Program-made: the position numbers and the translations under genes | NCBI GenBank assembly: GCA_964523015.1 | Contig: CAZFXN010000035.1 | Coordinates: 1 to 30,839 of the forward strand | DNA from: JAWXBT01 sp964523015 | Lineage (GTDB): Bacteria > Bdellovibrionota_C > UBA2361 > J135 | Length of the DNA stretch: 30,839 nucleotides | Direction of reading: 5' to 3' | Part shown: piece by piece, positions 7,878 through 15,665 of the stretch | Layout of the letters: the number at the start of each line of letters is the position of its first letter | How positions within the stretch are numbered: position 1 is the stretch's first letter | The notes under the pieces: model-generated | Seen by the model: only the letters and a program-made list of their open reading frames with translations | Database searches by the model: none | Told to the model about the DNA's origin: nothing

Positions 7878-8535
7878 GTTTTCTAACTCCACCCTTTTCT
7901 GCGACTAGAACTTCCGTTGCATAACCAAAGAATAGGCCACTATCAACAACTCCTACGATGGATTTTATATCCTGCTCCATTGTATCGGGTATCGATTTAA
8001 ATTTTACATCAAGGATACAGTTTCCTTTCTCGGTAATTACGGCGCCATGCTTTCCACTACCTGTCCTAAGTGTGACCTCTACTGCTCCTAGCTTTTTTAG
8101 GGCATTAATCACGATTTCTTGTGCCTCAGGGATAATTTCAACAGGGACAGGAAACTTCTCTCCTAGATTCTTAACTAATTTTGATTCATCAACTATGATA
8201 ACAAAATCTTTACACCGCTTCGCTAAGATCTTTTCCTGAAGCATTGCACCACCGCGTCCCTTAATTAGTCTTAGCTTAGGATCTACTTCATCCGCTCCAT
8301 CAAATCCCCAAGCAATCTCAACATTAGAGAAAGGACTAAGCACGGTAATCCCAGCAGCACTACATTGATTGGCACTATCTACAGAGCTAACAACGCAGCT
8401 CACCAAAAGCCCTTCCTTCTTAATCCGCTGACCAATGGCATGAATTGCTAAATCAACGGTACTTCCAGTGCCAACTCCAATAACGGATCTATCGGTTACT
8501 CTCTTAGCTATCTCGGCTGCTACTAATTCTTTCAT
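7870..8535 (-). CDS. rpiA: Ribose-5-phosphate isomerase A
   Basis: RpiA interconverts ribose 5-phosphate and ribulose 5-phosphate in the pentose phosphate pathway, next to the step of the transketolase encoded at 25113-27095. Diagnostic motifs are visible: IGVGTGSTVD (about residue 19), which binds phosphate; IAWGFDGADEVD, holding the catalytic acids; LIKGRGGAMLQEKI; DESKLV; and PVPVEI carrying the general-base Glu. The length of 221 residues is typical. The gene is monocistronic. It converges with the glycosyltransferase (8-base overlap of coding ends) and is divergent from folK. Confidence 0.97.
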   Translation of the reverse strand: MKELVAAEIAKRVTDRSVIGVGTGSTVDLAIHAIGQRIKKEGLLVSCVVSSVDSANQCSAAGITVLSPFSNVEIAWGFDGADEVDPKLRLIKGRGGAMLQEKILAKRCKDFVIIVDESKLVKNLGEKFPVPVEIIPEAQEIVINALKKLGAVEVTLRTGSGKHGAVITEKGNCILDVKFKSIPDTMEQDIKSIVGVVDSGLFFGYATEVLVAEKGGVRKLK

Positions 8536-8618
8536 ATCGATAAGGATAGAATTTTTAAGCGATTTATCAAGGGTTAATATGACAATTACTAACTTTGTTT
8601 ATTAATACCCCAATAAAG

Positions 8619-8627
8619 TGCTATAAT
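8619..8627 (+). promoter_or_regulatory. Extended -10 promoter for folK
   Basis: TG-C-TATAAT (8619-8627) is a perfect extended -10 element and lies 37 bases before the folK ATG, giving a leader of about 31 bases. A strong -35 is absent, which is usual for extended -10 promoters. It lies in the 129-base rpiA/folK divergent region; no clear rpiA promoter was picked out. Confidence 0.6.
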
Positions 8628-8664
8628 AAGCAAATTACACCTTGTTTTAACTTTAGCGTATTCA

Positions 8665-9183
8665 ATGAAACTAACTACAACGTATCTTGCACTTGGCAGT
8701 AATTTAGGTGACCGCCGGTCTAACCTTACCCAAGCAATTCATGAGATATCAAAAACAGTCGGAACAATTGATAAGGTTTCTAAATTCTACCGTACCGAAC
8801 CGCTAAATCCCGCCAACATCTCAAGTCAGCCAGAATTTATGAATGCTGTGCTCTCCTGTTCAACTTCATTTTCACCTGAGGAGCTTCTACTTAGTATTCA
8901 ACGAACAGAGGCGCTTCTTGGCCTTGATCGAGAAACAAAGATCCCCTGGGGTCCAAGAATTATTGATATTGATATACTGACTTACGGAGACACGATCTTA
9001 GATACAAAAAGTTTAAGAATACCTCATAAAGAGATGAGCAACCGAGATTTCGTTTTGGTTCCCCTAGAGGAGATTGCGCCAGATTTTGCGCATCCGATAA
9101 ACGGCAAACTAATTAAAACCCTTATCTCCGAACTAAAAGAAAATGGGGCGGCGACCCATGTAATTGCACCGATTAACAAGTAA
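8665..9183 (+). CDS. folK: 2-amino-4-hydroxy-6-hydroxymethyldihydropteridine pyrophosphokinase
   Basis: HPPK transfers pyrophosphate from ATP to hydroxymethyl-dihydropterin, making the substrate of dihydropteroate synthase (folP at 21360-22187). Seen: YLALGSNLGDRRSNL (residues 6-20), SKFYRTEPL, the pterin-site FMNAVL, and the ATP/Mg2+ segment PWGPRIIDIDILTYGD with the paired Asp residues, then RDFVLVPLEEIAP near the C-terminus. The 172-residue length is standard. No other folate gene is adjacent, so folK and folP are encoded about 12 kb apart. There is no obvious Shine-Dalgarno sequence before the ATG. Confidence 0.97.
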   Translation: MKLTTTYLALGSNLGDRRSNLTQAIHEISKTVGTIDKVSKFYRTEPLNPANISSQPEFMNAVLSCSTSFSPEELLLSIQRTEALLGLDRETKIPWGPRIIDIDILTYGDTILDTKSLRIPHKEMSNRDFVLVPLEEIAPDFAHPINGKLIKTLISELKENGAATHVIAPINK

Positions 9184-9209
9184 ATCGTCAAATTCTGCTC
9201 GACAACCTC

Positions 9210-9237
9210 TTGAACTTTTTAAAATTTGGCATATCAT
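9210..9237 (+). promoter_or_regulatory. Putative promoter of the HEAT-like module
   Basis: TTGAAC (9210-9215), a 16-base spacer and TATCAT (9232-9237) resemble a sigma-70 promoter. Transcription would begin near 9244, giving an unusually long leader of about 168 bases before the ATG at 9412. That leader is more GC-rich than the surrounding DNA and contains the hairpin at 9260-9276. Confidence 0.45.
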
Positions 9238-9259
9238 TGTGCACTGAGTAGAAGCACAA

Positions 9260-9276
9260 GCTTCGTTCTTCGAAGC
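9260..9276 (+). promoter_or_regulatory. Leader hairpin upstream of the HEAT-like gene
   Basis: GCTTCG-TTCTT-CGAAGC is a perfect 6-bp stem with a 5-base loop in the long leader. A second, weaker stem (GTGGA...TCCAC, near 9331-9349) follows. They may structure the 5' end of the transcript. I do not recognise a known riboswitch. Confidence 0.4.
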
Positions 9277-9397
9277 GATTTGGTTATCTGCATCTCAGCT
9301 AGGTACCGGAGTTGGGCGATTATGTCGTCGGTGGAATTATAAACTCCACATATCCGATATCATCCTGGTATGCAGAGCCCCGTCCACGGTTTTCCAA

Positions 9398-9406
9398 AAA
9401 GGAGGT
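9398..9406 (+). promoter_or_regulatory. Consensus ribosome binding site
   Basis: AAAGGAGGT lies six bases before the ATG at 9412. It is the strongest Shine-Dalgarno sequence in the window, where most genes have weak or no such site. It decides the start of the following gene in favour of 9412 over the in-frame ATG at 9370. Confidence 0.85.
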
Positions 9407-9411
9407 TTACC

Positions 9412-9906
9412 ATGGTCTCTGATGAAGGACGGGATTTCTATTGCGGGCTGGGTCAAACCGCCTTCAGCAGAATCCTTGAAGGAGTACGAGGCACAACTCC
9501 AAGTGTCATCCTAAGCGACGATGTTATTCGATCAGCTATTGATAGCCTACAAAGCCCTGAACAGAGTGAGCGGATTCATGCATGCCAACTACTCGGCAGT
9601 GCAAGTATCCAGCTAGCTCAAAAGTACAACGGCTCAATCATCACGGAGTTTCTCGATCTCCTCGTTAAGATTCTGATGAATCAAAACGATGACGTCGATG
9701 TTCGTGGTGCAGTTATCAATTGTCTGGCCGAATACGGAGCTGCTTACGAATGGCTCAGAATTCGTGAGTCACAGTGGGCAATGGCAAGATTGCTCGACAT
9801 GATGGAACGTGAAGAAAGCGATCTGGATCTTAAGGAGAAATTCCGAAAGGCCCACAGTCGTTTTACGTTCCTCGAGGCAACTCCGTCTCGCTCCAAGGCA
9901 GGCTAA
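9412..9906 (+). CDS. Unrecognised HEAT-like helical protein, foreign in composition
   Basis: With the start at 9412 the product is 164 residues, soluble, and has no signal peptide. I do not recognise the family. Residues about 40-115 read as two or three amphipathic helical hairpins (SPEQSERIHACQLLGSASIQ; LDLLVKILMNQNDDVDVRGA then VINCLAEYGA) in the style of HEAT/armadillo repeats, which bind proteins or nucleic acids. The C-terminus (residues about 120-164) is highly charged. Base composition is distinct: 59 of 120 bases are G or C at 9421-9540, against 38 of 120 in the sample 10141-10200 plus 10261-10320. With the strong ribosome site, own promoter and own terminator, this looks like an acquired one-gene cassette. 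Function is unknown. Confidence 0.7.
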   Translation: MVSDEGRDFYCGLGQTAFSRILEGVRGTTPSVILSDDVIRSAIDSLQSPEQSERIHACQLLGSASIQLAQKYNGSIITEFLDLLVKILMNQNDDVDVRGAVINCLAEYGAAYEWLRIRESQWAMARLLDMMEREESDLDLKEKFRKAHSRFTFLEATPSRSKAG

Positions 9907-9948
9907 GGCAGTGTGTGGTTTGCATCCGCTTATCACCACTGCCTTAGC
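9902..9948. repeat. 12-bp perfect inverted repeat containing the stop codon
   Basis: GCTAAGGCAGTG (9902-9913) pairs perfectly with CACTGCCTTAGC (9937-9948) across a 23-base loop that can pair further (GTGGT with ATCAC). The TAA stop of the HEAT-like gene lies in the left arm. No T-run follows directly, so it is not a simple intrinsic terminator; it may protect the 3' end or be a recombination or element end. Confidence 0.75.
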
Positions 9949-9982
9949 GTCCCCCTTGCTTCAATGTTGTGTTACAAAATGC

Positions 9983-10015
9983 GATACTGCTGATATGAGT
10001 ATCTTTTCAGTTTTT
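9983..10015 (+). terminator. Weak intrinsic terminator after the HEAT-like gene
   Basis: GATACT-GCTGATATG-AGTATC forms a 6-bp stem (9983-9988 with 9998-10003), followed by TTTTCAGTTTTT. The stem is short and AT-rich but the T-run is in the right place for plus-strand transcription. Confidence 0.45.
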
Positions 10016-10038
10016 AAAAAGGATTTTTCACGGGGCTT

Positions 10039-10067
10039 TTGCTACTACGATAAAACTATCCTAAACT
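10039..10067 (+). promoter_or_regulatory. Putative promoter for the Rsm22-like gene
   Basis: TTGCTA (10039-10044) and TAAACT (10062-10067) are 17 bases apart. Transcription would start near 10074, about 32 bases before the ATG at 10106. The match is moderate. Confidence 0.35.
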
Positions 10068-10105
10068 CTTTCCTATACAGTTAAACCAATCGATGATGCA
10101 TTCTA

Positions 10106-11116
10106 ATGTCGTATGAACATCTACTAACTTTAAACAAAAATATTGAGTCATTACTTCAACGACATAAAATTTTTGATTTAAAAAATGCCTTTGAAAAACT
10201 TCATGCTTTATATCAAACTAGGGGCAACGATCGGTTAAAATCACTGACTAACACAGAAAAATTCGCTTATATTGCAACAAGAATGCCAGCAACCTTTGCT
10301 GCCTGTCTTAATGTACTTGAAACATTTAAAAGGGAATATCCATCCTTCTCCCCTGATTCCTTACTAGATCTTGGTGCTGGACCTGGAACTATGTGCGAAG
10401 CCGTCATTAATATCTATCCAAGTTTGCAATCAGCAACTTTAATAGAAAGAGACCAAGGATTTATTAATCTTGGAACTGAGTTACTTTCATCTACTCTGTT
10501 ATCTATACAGAGAAAATCTCCATCTACAACTTGGATTAAAGGTGAGATGACCTCTACTGAGTTTAAAAACACTTTCGATCTTGTTACTGCCTCTTACTCC
10601 CTAGGTGAGTTATCGGAGACAGACCAAAGAGCAGTTATTTTAAAATCTTGGAATCTGACTAAAGAGATCTTAATAATTATTGAGCCAGGAACTGTAGAAG
10701 GATTTAATACGATACTAAAAGCCCGACAAGAACTTATTAAACTTGGAGCAAATATTATAGCCCCGTGCCCTCATCAACTCGATTGTCCAATGACTAAAGA
10801 TGCTATCAATAATTCAACCAAAAACAGCAAATGGTGTCATTTTAGAGTAAGATTAAACCGAAGTAAGATCTCTAAATCAATAAAGGATGGAGATTTAGGA
10901 TACGAGGACGAACCATTCTCATATGTGATCGCTTCACGAGAGAAACGAGATTCCTCACCTACTTCACGAATCACAAGTCATCCGAAGAAAGGTCACGGAT
11001 TTATAACATTTGAGGCATGTTCCTCCACCGGAGATATTGTAAATATTAAAATCTTAAAAAGAGATAAAGATAGGTATAAGGTTGCTACTAAAAAGAGATG
11101 GGGTGACTCCATCTAA
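10106..11116 (+). CDS. Rsm22/METTL17-like ribosomal small subunit assembly factor
   Basis: The 336-residue protein has a Rossmann methyltransferase core with SAM motif LDLGAGPGT (87-95), an acidic motif 'LIERD' (112-116), and 'LIIIEPGT' (189-196). The family signature CPHQLDCPM (221-229) and WCHF (243-246) follow. Cys221, Cys227, Cys244 and a later Cys305 are spaced like the four ligands of the 4Fe-4S cluster described for human METTL17, so a cluster is likely here too. METTL17/Rsm22 acts on the small (mito)ribosomal subunit, probably as an assembly factor more than an active methyltransferase; the bacterial role is less studied. The stop overlaps the end of mpl on the opposite strand by four bases. 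Confidence 0.85.
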   Translation: MSYEHLLTLNKNIESLLQRHKIFDLKNAFEKLHALYQTRGNDRLKSLTNTEKFAYIATRMPATFAACLNVLETFKREYPSFSPDSLLDLGAGPGTMCEAVINIYPSLQSATLIERDQGFINLGTELLSSTLLSIQRKSPSTTWIKGEMTSTEFKNTFDLVTASYSLGELSETDQRAVILKSWNLTKEILIIIEPGTVEGFNTILKARQELIKLGANIIAPCPHQLDCPMTKDAINNSTKNSKWCHFRVRLNRSKISKSIKDGDLGYEDEPFSYVIASREKRDSSPTSRITSHPKKGHGFITFEACSSTGDIVNIKILKRDKDRYKVATKKRWGDSI

Positions 11117-12597
11117 TTGCCTTTTAAGAACTTATCTTTAAGTGAAGAAGCTATCCCTCCAAAAGATCCATTCGACATAATGATAATTACATCTTGGGAT
11201 TTCATGTTGTTGATAACATGTGCTTCAAGCTTGGCAACGTCACTAAAAGGTTCACTAAAAGACTGCGCTGATAAGTTTTTACTTTTAAGCACAGCGCAAA
11301 TATTCGCTACATCCATTAATTCCTGGCCCTTATCAATCTCCCCTCGCTCTTTAACATCTAAAATTAAAGCATGATCGGCCAAGGCAAGCGCGTCTATATA
11401 TTCTTGCTCAAAAACTTTCCTTCGACTGGTGTTAGATCGTGGCTCAAATAATGCCCATATTTTCTTATCTGGATAAGCTTCTTTTACTGCCTCTATAGTT
11501 TCTCTAACTGACGTCGGATGATGAGCAAAATCTTCTATTAGAGTTACCTTATCATTTGATAAAAGGATCTCCTGTCGACGCTTTACCGATTTAAAATCCA
11601 AAAGAGCATCTAATATTTTTTGCTTTGAAATTCCATTACTTGATAATGCTATAAAAGAAGCCAGGGCATTTCTTGCATTATACTCACCGATAAGAGGAAT
11701 TTTTATCTCTACTCTCTCTCCGTTTGGTTCAAAAACTTCAATATTTTGAATTGCTCCATTCTGTCTTCGATTTTTTATAAGATAATCAGCACCTGCTTCC
11801 TTTCCAAAGGTAATAATCTTACAGGTAAGTCTCTCTCTCCATTTTGGCAGCAACTCTTTGATGTTTTTAAAATCGGTACAAACTATTAGCTTGCCGGTCT
11901 TTGGTAAAAGTACCGTTAACTTATTAAACTCCTCTTTAACTGCATCTAAGTTAGGATAAATATCAGCGTGATCGTATTCAATCGCATTGATAATCGCTGT
12001 ATCTGGTTTATAAAATGAGAACTTTGGAACCTTGGCAAAAAAAGCACTATCGTATTCATCTCCCTCAACGACACTAAAGCGACCTTTTCCCTCACAGAGA
12101 CTCTCTTTAAGATCTCTAACTACACCACCGATAAAATAACTTGGCTTCTCCCCTATTTTATTTAGTACTGAAGCGATCATTGCTGAAGTTGTAGATTTAC
12201 CGTGAGTGCCAGTGACAACTATCGAGTGCCGTCCCTCAATAATTAATTGTGATAAGAGAGCGGGAAAACAGGTATAGGGAAGATTCCTCTCTTCAACTAC
12301 TGAAACTTCAGGATGACCGTAGCTAACTGCATTTCCAATTAAAACTAAATCAATATCATTTGAAACGTTTTCGGCTTTATATCCCTGAGAGATTTTAACT
12401 GCAGAATTTCTAAGCAGGCTTCCCATCGGCTCATAAAATTCCTTATCACTACCAGAGACTTGAAATCCTCTTTTTGTTAAAAGGATCGCCATCTGAGCCA
12501 TGGCAACACCAGCAACTCCGATAACGTGGATCTTACCCCCAGGCTTTACTTCCTTTAGAGGTGTTATTTTATCAATTGAAAAATATTCTTTAGGCAT
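11113..12597 (-). CDS. mpl: UDP-N-acetylmuramate:L-Ala-gamma-D-Glu-meso-DAP ligase (muropeptide recycling)
   Basis: Mpl joins recycled murein tripeptide to UDP-MurNAc, sparing de novo peptidoglycan synthesis; it implies meso-diaminopimelate in the wall. Mur-ligase motifs are visible: HVIGVAGVAMA (nucleotide fold 1), GSDKEFYEPMG, IGNAVSYGHP, the P-loop GTHGKSTT near residue 131, EGDEYDSAFF, the 'IEYDHADIY' metal-site region, and FEPRSNTSRR, which is distinctive of Mpl as against MurC. I chose ATG 12597 (494 residues); an adjacent GTG at 12600 is also possible. The start overlaps the end of the glycosyltransferase gene, so the two are translationally coupled. The P-loop has Ser where many Mpl proteins have Thr. 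Confidence 0.94.
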   Translation of the reverse strand: MPKEYFSIDKITPLKEVKPGGKIHVIGVAGVAMAQMAILLTKRGFQVSGSDKEFYEPMGSLLRNSAVKISQGYKAENVSNDIDLVLIGNAVSYGHPEVSVVEERNLPYTCFPALLSQLIIEGRHSIVVTGTHGKSTTSAMIASVLNKIGEKPSYFIGGVVRDLKESLCEGKGRFSVVEGDEYDSAFFAKVPKFSFYKPDTAIINAIEYDHADIYPNLDAVKEEFNKLTVLLPKTGKLIVCTDFKNIKELLPKWRERLTCKIITFGKEAGADYLIKNRRQNGAIQNIEVFEPNGERVEIKIPLIGEYNARNALASFIALSSNGISKQKILDALLDFKSVKRRQEILLSNDKVTLIEDFAHHPTSVRETIEAVKEAYPDKKIWALFEPRSNTSRRKVFEQEYIDALALADHALILDVKERGEIDKGQELMDVANICAVLKSKNLSAQSFSEPFSDVAKLEAHVINNMKSQDVIIIMSNGSFGGIASSLKDKFLKGN

Positions 12598-13624
12598 CAC
12601 TTTTTCTAAATATAATTTGTCGCCTCTCCCAAGCTCGATTCCATAACGTAAAAACTTGTAGTAACCCTGGAATTGAGGATCTTTCTTTTAGAAGCACTCC
12701 AATAATTACTATTAGATTACGAAAGATTAACCCTGGCAGCAACGCTTTCAATTGCTTAGTAACAGAGTAATTAACGACCTGCATTAAAAATCTATTTCTA
12801 ACGCTATAAAGATTAAATGCAGCAGGAAGATCCTTTCGTCGCTCAGGCAACACTACTCTTCGATGAAATAGAACTACATTAGGACAGTATAAAGTTCTAA
12901 TCCCTATATTATTACCTCGCCAACAAAGCTCAGCATCCTCTCGATATGCAAAAAAAGCTTCATCAAAAACGGGGATACGATCTTGAGATCCTGCTTTTAG
13001 CTCTGGATAAATTTTATAAAGATCATCTTCATGTCTAGCTCCCTTAACAGATAATTTATTAACTCCATTTCGAGTTAAAAACATGGCAGCACCAGTACCG
13101 CCAAATATGCTTTCCTCAGTATTAAACTGATTCATATCAGACATTCCAGATCCGCGATCCAGATGACGAAGTGTGCAATCTAGGATCATACCAGCAGCGT
13201 CGATTACTTTAGGATCAAGCGGATTAAGATTGTCATCTGCTCTTAGAATTTTAGGGGTAAAGATATTATACTCTGGATTTCTTTTAGCTACTTTTAAAAA
13301 TTCAGCTACGCAATTTTTCGATAATCTTACATCTGGATTTAAAACCAAACAGTACTCAGCTTTACTTTCTAAAAACAACTTAAAACCTTGATTGTGCGCA
13401 GCTGAGAATCCTAAGTTTGCTTTATTTATAGCAATCGAGATTTTATTAGGGAACTTCTCAGCTAAGATCTTTAATGTTCTATCACTTGAAGCATTATCAG
13501 TTACGTGAATTATCGATTCGTTCTCTGTTTGATCTAAGATTGTTCGATCTAAGATCGACTGAATACAAGCTTCAATAAACTTTTCACTATTCCAAGTAAC
13601 TATGTGAATAAACACCTTAGACAT
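12590..13624 (-). CDS. Family 2 glycosyltransferase (rhamnosyltransferase-like)
   Basis: The 344-residue protein has the GT-A fold of family GT2. The N-terminal strand FIHIVTWNSEKFIEACIQSIL is followed by VTDNASSDRTLKIL and NLGFSAAHNQGF, which bind the nucleotide sugar. LVLNPDV near residue 95 is the metal-binding acidic motif, and FDEAFFAYREDAELCWR, around residue 220, carries the catalytic acid region. This arrangement is common in WbbL-like dTDP-rhamnose transferases of O-antigen or surface polysaccharide. A hydrophobic C-terminal helix (about 290-312) may tether it to the membrane. It precedes and overlaps mpl, suggesting an envelope operon. Sugar donor and acceptor cannot be read from the sequence. 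Confidence 0.87.
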   Translation of the reverse strand: MSKVFIHIVTWNSEKFIEACIQSILDRTILDQTENESIIHVTDNASSDRTLKILAEKFPNKISIAINKANLGFSAAHNQGFKLFLESKAEYCLVLNPDVRLSKNCVAEFLKVAKRNPEYNIFTPKILRADDNLNPLDPKVIDAAGMILDCTLRHLDRGSGMSDMNQFNTEESIFGGTGAAMFLTRNGVNKLSVKGARHEDDLYKIYPELKAGSQDRIPVFDEAFFAYREDAELCWRGNNIGIRTLYCPNVVLFHRRVVLPERRKDLPAAFNLYSVRNRFLMQVVNYSVTKQLKALLPGLIFRNLIVIIGVLLKERSSIPGLLQVFTLWNRAWERRQIIFRKSDA

Positions 13625-13670
13625 AGGTGCATAATAAACTGTTTAAAATACAGGGACAGCAAAAATTAGA

Positions 13671-15482
13671 CTATACGGCCGCATTTTGAGTCATAGTATC
13701 TGCGGCTTTATGCTTTCCCAAGAGTCGTTCCTTTAAACCACTATGCTCATCCCAGAGCTCTTTCGGCATCTTATCGCCGATGCTCTTCATAAACTCATCT
13801 TGAGATGTTAATTCCTCGATCCAGTCAGCAATGTTAACTGATAAAAGCTGACTTGTCTGTGAATCATTTAATTTAAGACCTTTTAAATTTAGATCCTGAG
13901 CTCTTGGTAGCGCTCCGATCGGACTATCGATCGATCCAGCTTTTCCATCTACACGACCAAGGATCCACTCAAGCACTCTCATATTATCGCCAAATCCTGG
14001 CCAGAGAAACTTTCCATCATCATCCGTTCTAAACCAATTGACATGGAAAATCTTAGGCAGTTTTGCGCCAGCTTTTTTGCCGACATCTAACCAGTGCTTA
14101 AAGTAATCACCAGCGTGGTATCCGATAAATGGTCGCATCGCCATCGGATCCCGCGTTAACTCACCTACTTTACCGGCAGCAGCAGCAGTTCTTTCAGACG
14201 CCATTGTCATCCCGATAAATGTACCGTGTTGCCAATTTTTAGATTCATACGCAAGTGGGGCTAATCTAGCCCGTCGTCCACCAAAAATAATTGCCGAGAT
14301 CGGAACTCCTTTTGGAGCCTGCCACTCGCTAGAAATAGATGGGCACTGTGCTGCTGGGGTTGTAAACCTTGAGTTTGGATGGGCAGGTTCTGTCCCACTC
14401 TCAGGATCCCATTCGTTATTCAACCAGTCCTTTGCCTTCTTTGGCATATTAGGAAGCCCTTTCCACCATGGGGTTTTAGTATCAAGATCAAGAGCGGTAT
14501 TAGTAAAGATCGTGTTGCCACCTCTTAAGGTAGCCATAGCGTTTGGATTAGTTGCATCGGAGGTTCCAGGAGCAACTCCAAAAAATCCATTCTCAGGATT
14601 TATGGCGTACAATTGTCCATCATCTCCAAAGTTAAGCCAAGCGATATCATCACCAACAGTCTCAACTTTCCATCCAGCTTTTTGATATTCTACTGGTGGC
14701 ACAAGCATAGCTAGATTTGTCTTTCCACATGCTGAAGGGAAAGCTGCACAGACATATTGTTTTTCACCTTTTGGATTAGTGATTCCTAAAATAAGCATAT
14801 GCTCAGCCAACCAGCCCTCTTTTTTGGCTAAAGATGAGGCGATTCTAAGTGCAAAACATTTCTTGCCTTGCAAAGCATTACCGCCATAATTCGAATTAAA
14901 ACTTATAATCGTATTGTCCTCAGGAAAGTGACAGATATAACGGTTAGCTGGATCAATTTTACCAACCGAATGAACTCCTCGAACAAAGTCATTACTCTTA
15001 TCTGATAGATTCTTTAAAGCTACGTCACCAATTCGAGCCATTACTCTCATGTTGACAACAACATAAGGTGAATCAGTTAACTCAAATCCAACTTTAGAAA
15101 ATGGAGACCCATCAGGACCCATCAAGTAAGGAACAACATACATTTTTCGTCCCTTCATACATGCAGCCATAAGAGAATCTAACTTAGTGTACATCTCTTT
15201 TGGATCGACCCAATTATTTGTTGGGCCAGCATCACCTTTTAAGCGGGAGCAGATAAAAGTTTTATCCTCTACACGAGCTACGTCATTTGAATTTGAAACG
15301 CACCAGTAACTATTCGGATACTCTTTCTCATTAACCTTTATAAAAATTCCATCATCAACGAGACCCTGACTAAGCTTTTTATTTTCGCTTTCCGATCCAT
15401 CTATCCAAACGATTGAATCAGGAGTTAACTTCTTTGCTACTTCATTAACCCAACTCTTAACGTTCTCGTTTTTACATTCCAT
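13671..15482 (-). CDS. pckG: Phosphoenolpyruvate carboxykinase, GTP-dependent
   Basis: PckG converts oxaloacetate and GTP to phosphoenolpyruvate, CO2 and GDP, the entry to gluconeogenesis. The kinase-1 P-loop AFPSACGKTNLAML (about 247-260) contains the hyper-reactive Cys252, which separates the GTP class from the ATP class. VGDDIAWLNF (276-285) is the kinase-2/metal motif, and FGGRRARLAPLAYE binds the substrate. The length of 603 residues suits the GTP-type family. It is probably monocistronic, with a 183-base upstream region that includes an inverted repeat at 15561-15601. Glycosyltransferase and mpl genes follow 46 bases downstream, on the same strand. Confidence 0.97.
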   Translation of the reverse strand: MECKNENVKSWVNEVAKKLTPDSIVWIDGSESENKKLSQGLVDDGIFIKVNEKEYPNSYWCVSNSNDVARVEDKTFICSRLKGDAGPTNNWVDPKEMYTKLDSLMAACMKGRKMYVVPYLMGPDGSPFSKVGFELTDSPYVVVNMRVMARIGDVALKNLSDKSNDFVRGVHSVGKIDPANRYICHFPEDNTIISFNSNYGGNALQGKKCFALRIASSLAKKEGWLAEHMLILGITNPKGEKQYVCAAFPSACGKTNLAMLVPPVEYQKAGWKVETVGDDIAWLNFGDDGQLYAINPENGFFGVAPGTSDATNPNAMATLRGGNTIFTNTALDLDTKTPWWKGLPNMPKKAKDWLNNEWDPESGTEPAHPNSRFTTPAAQCPSISSEWQAPKGVPISAIIFGGRRARLAPLAYESKNWQHGTFIGMTMASERTAAAAGKVGELTRDPMAMRPFIGYHAGDYFKHWLDVGKKAGAKLPKIFHVNWFRTDDDGKFLWPGFGDNMRVLEWILGRVDGKAGSIDSPIGALPRAQDLNLKGLKLNDSQTSQLLSVNIADWIEELTSQDEFMKSIGDKMPKELWDEHSGLKERLLGKHKAADTMTQNAAV

Positions 15483-15560
15483 AGAGGTCTAACCCTTAGT
15501 AAAAATCTGTGAAAATTTGAAATAAATTTTAAAATTTCTCAAGATCGTGTCACTTATATT

Positions 15561-15601
15561 TGTGGGATGGAAACAACGTTTAATCTTCTGTCTTTCCCAC
15601 A
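15561..15601. repeat. Inverted repeat upstream of pckG
   Basis: TGTGGGA (15561-15567) and TCCCACA (15595-15601) are perfect 7-bp inverted arms separated by 27 bases, about 80-120 bases before the pckG start. It could be a dimeric regulator site or an mRNA leader hairpin. The remaining upstream sequence is AT-rich with no clear -35/-10 pair. Confidence 0.4.
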
Positions 15602-15665
15602 GGTTGAAGCAACCTTATCTAATAGGCACAAATAACACAAATGATTATTTAAGCTGTTAATATGA

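Noticed and set aside
9902..9948. Inverted repeat as an integron attC site
   Set aside because: The arms lack the GTTRRRY and RYYYAAC core sites expected of attC, and no integrase is in the window.
9809..10084. A 91-codon plus-strand frame overlapping the end of the HEAT-like gene
   Set aside because: It overlaps a well-supported frame, crosses the inverted repeat and the terminator-like hairpin, and its product has no recognisable pattern.
13892..13965. Five GATC sites within 74 bases in pckG, considered as an origin-like or Dam-regulated cluster
   Set aside because: They lie inside conserved coding sequence, no DnaA-box pattern or AT-rich unwinding stretch accompanies them, and GATC is common elsewhere in this window.
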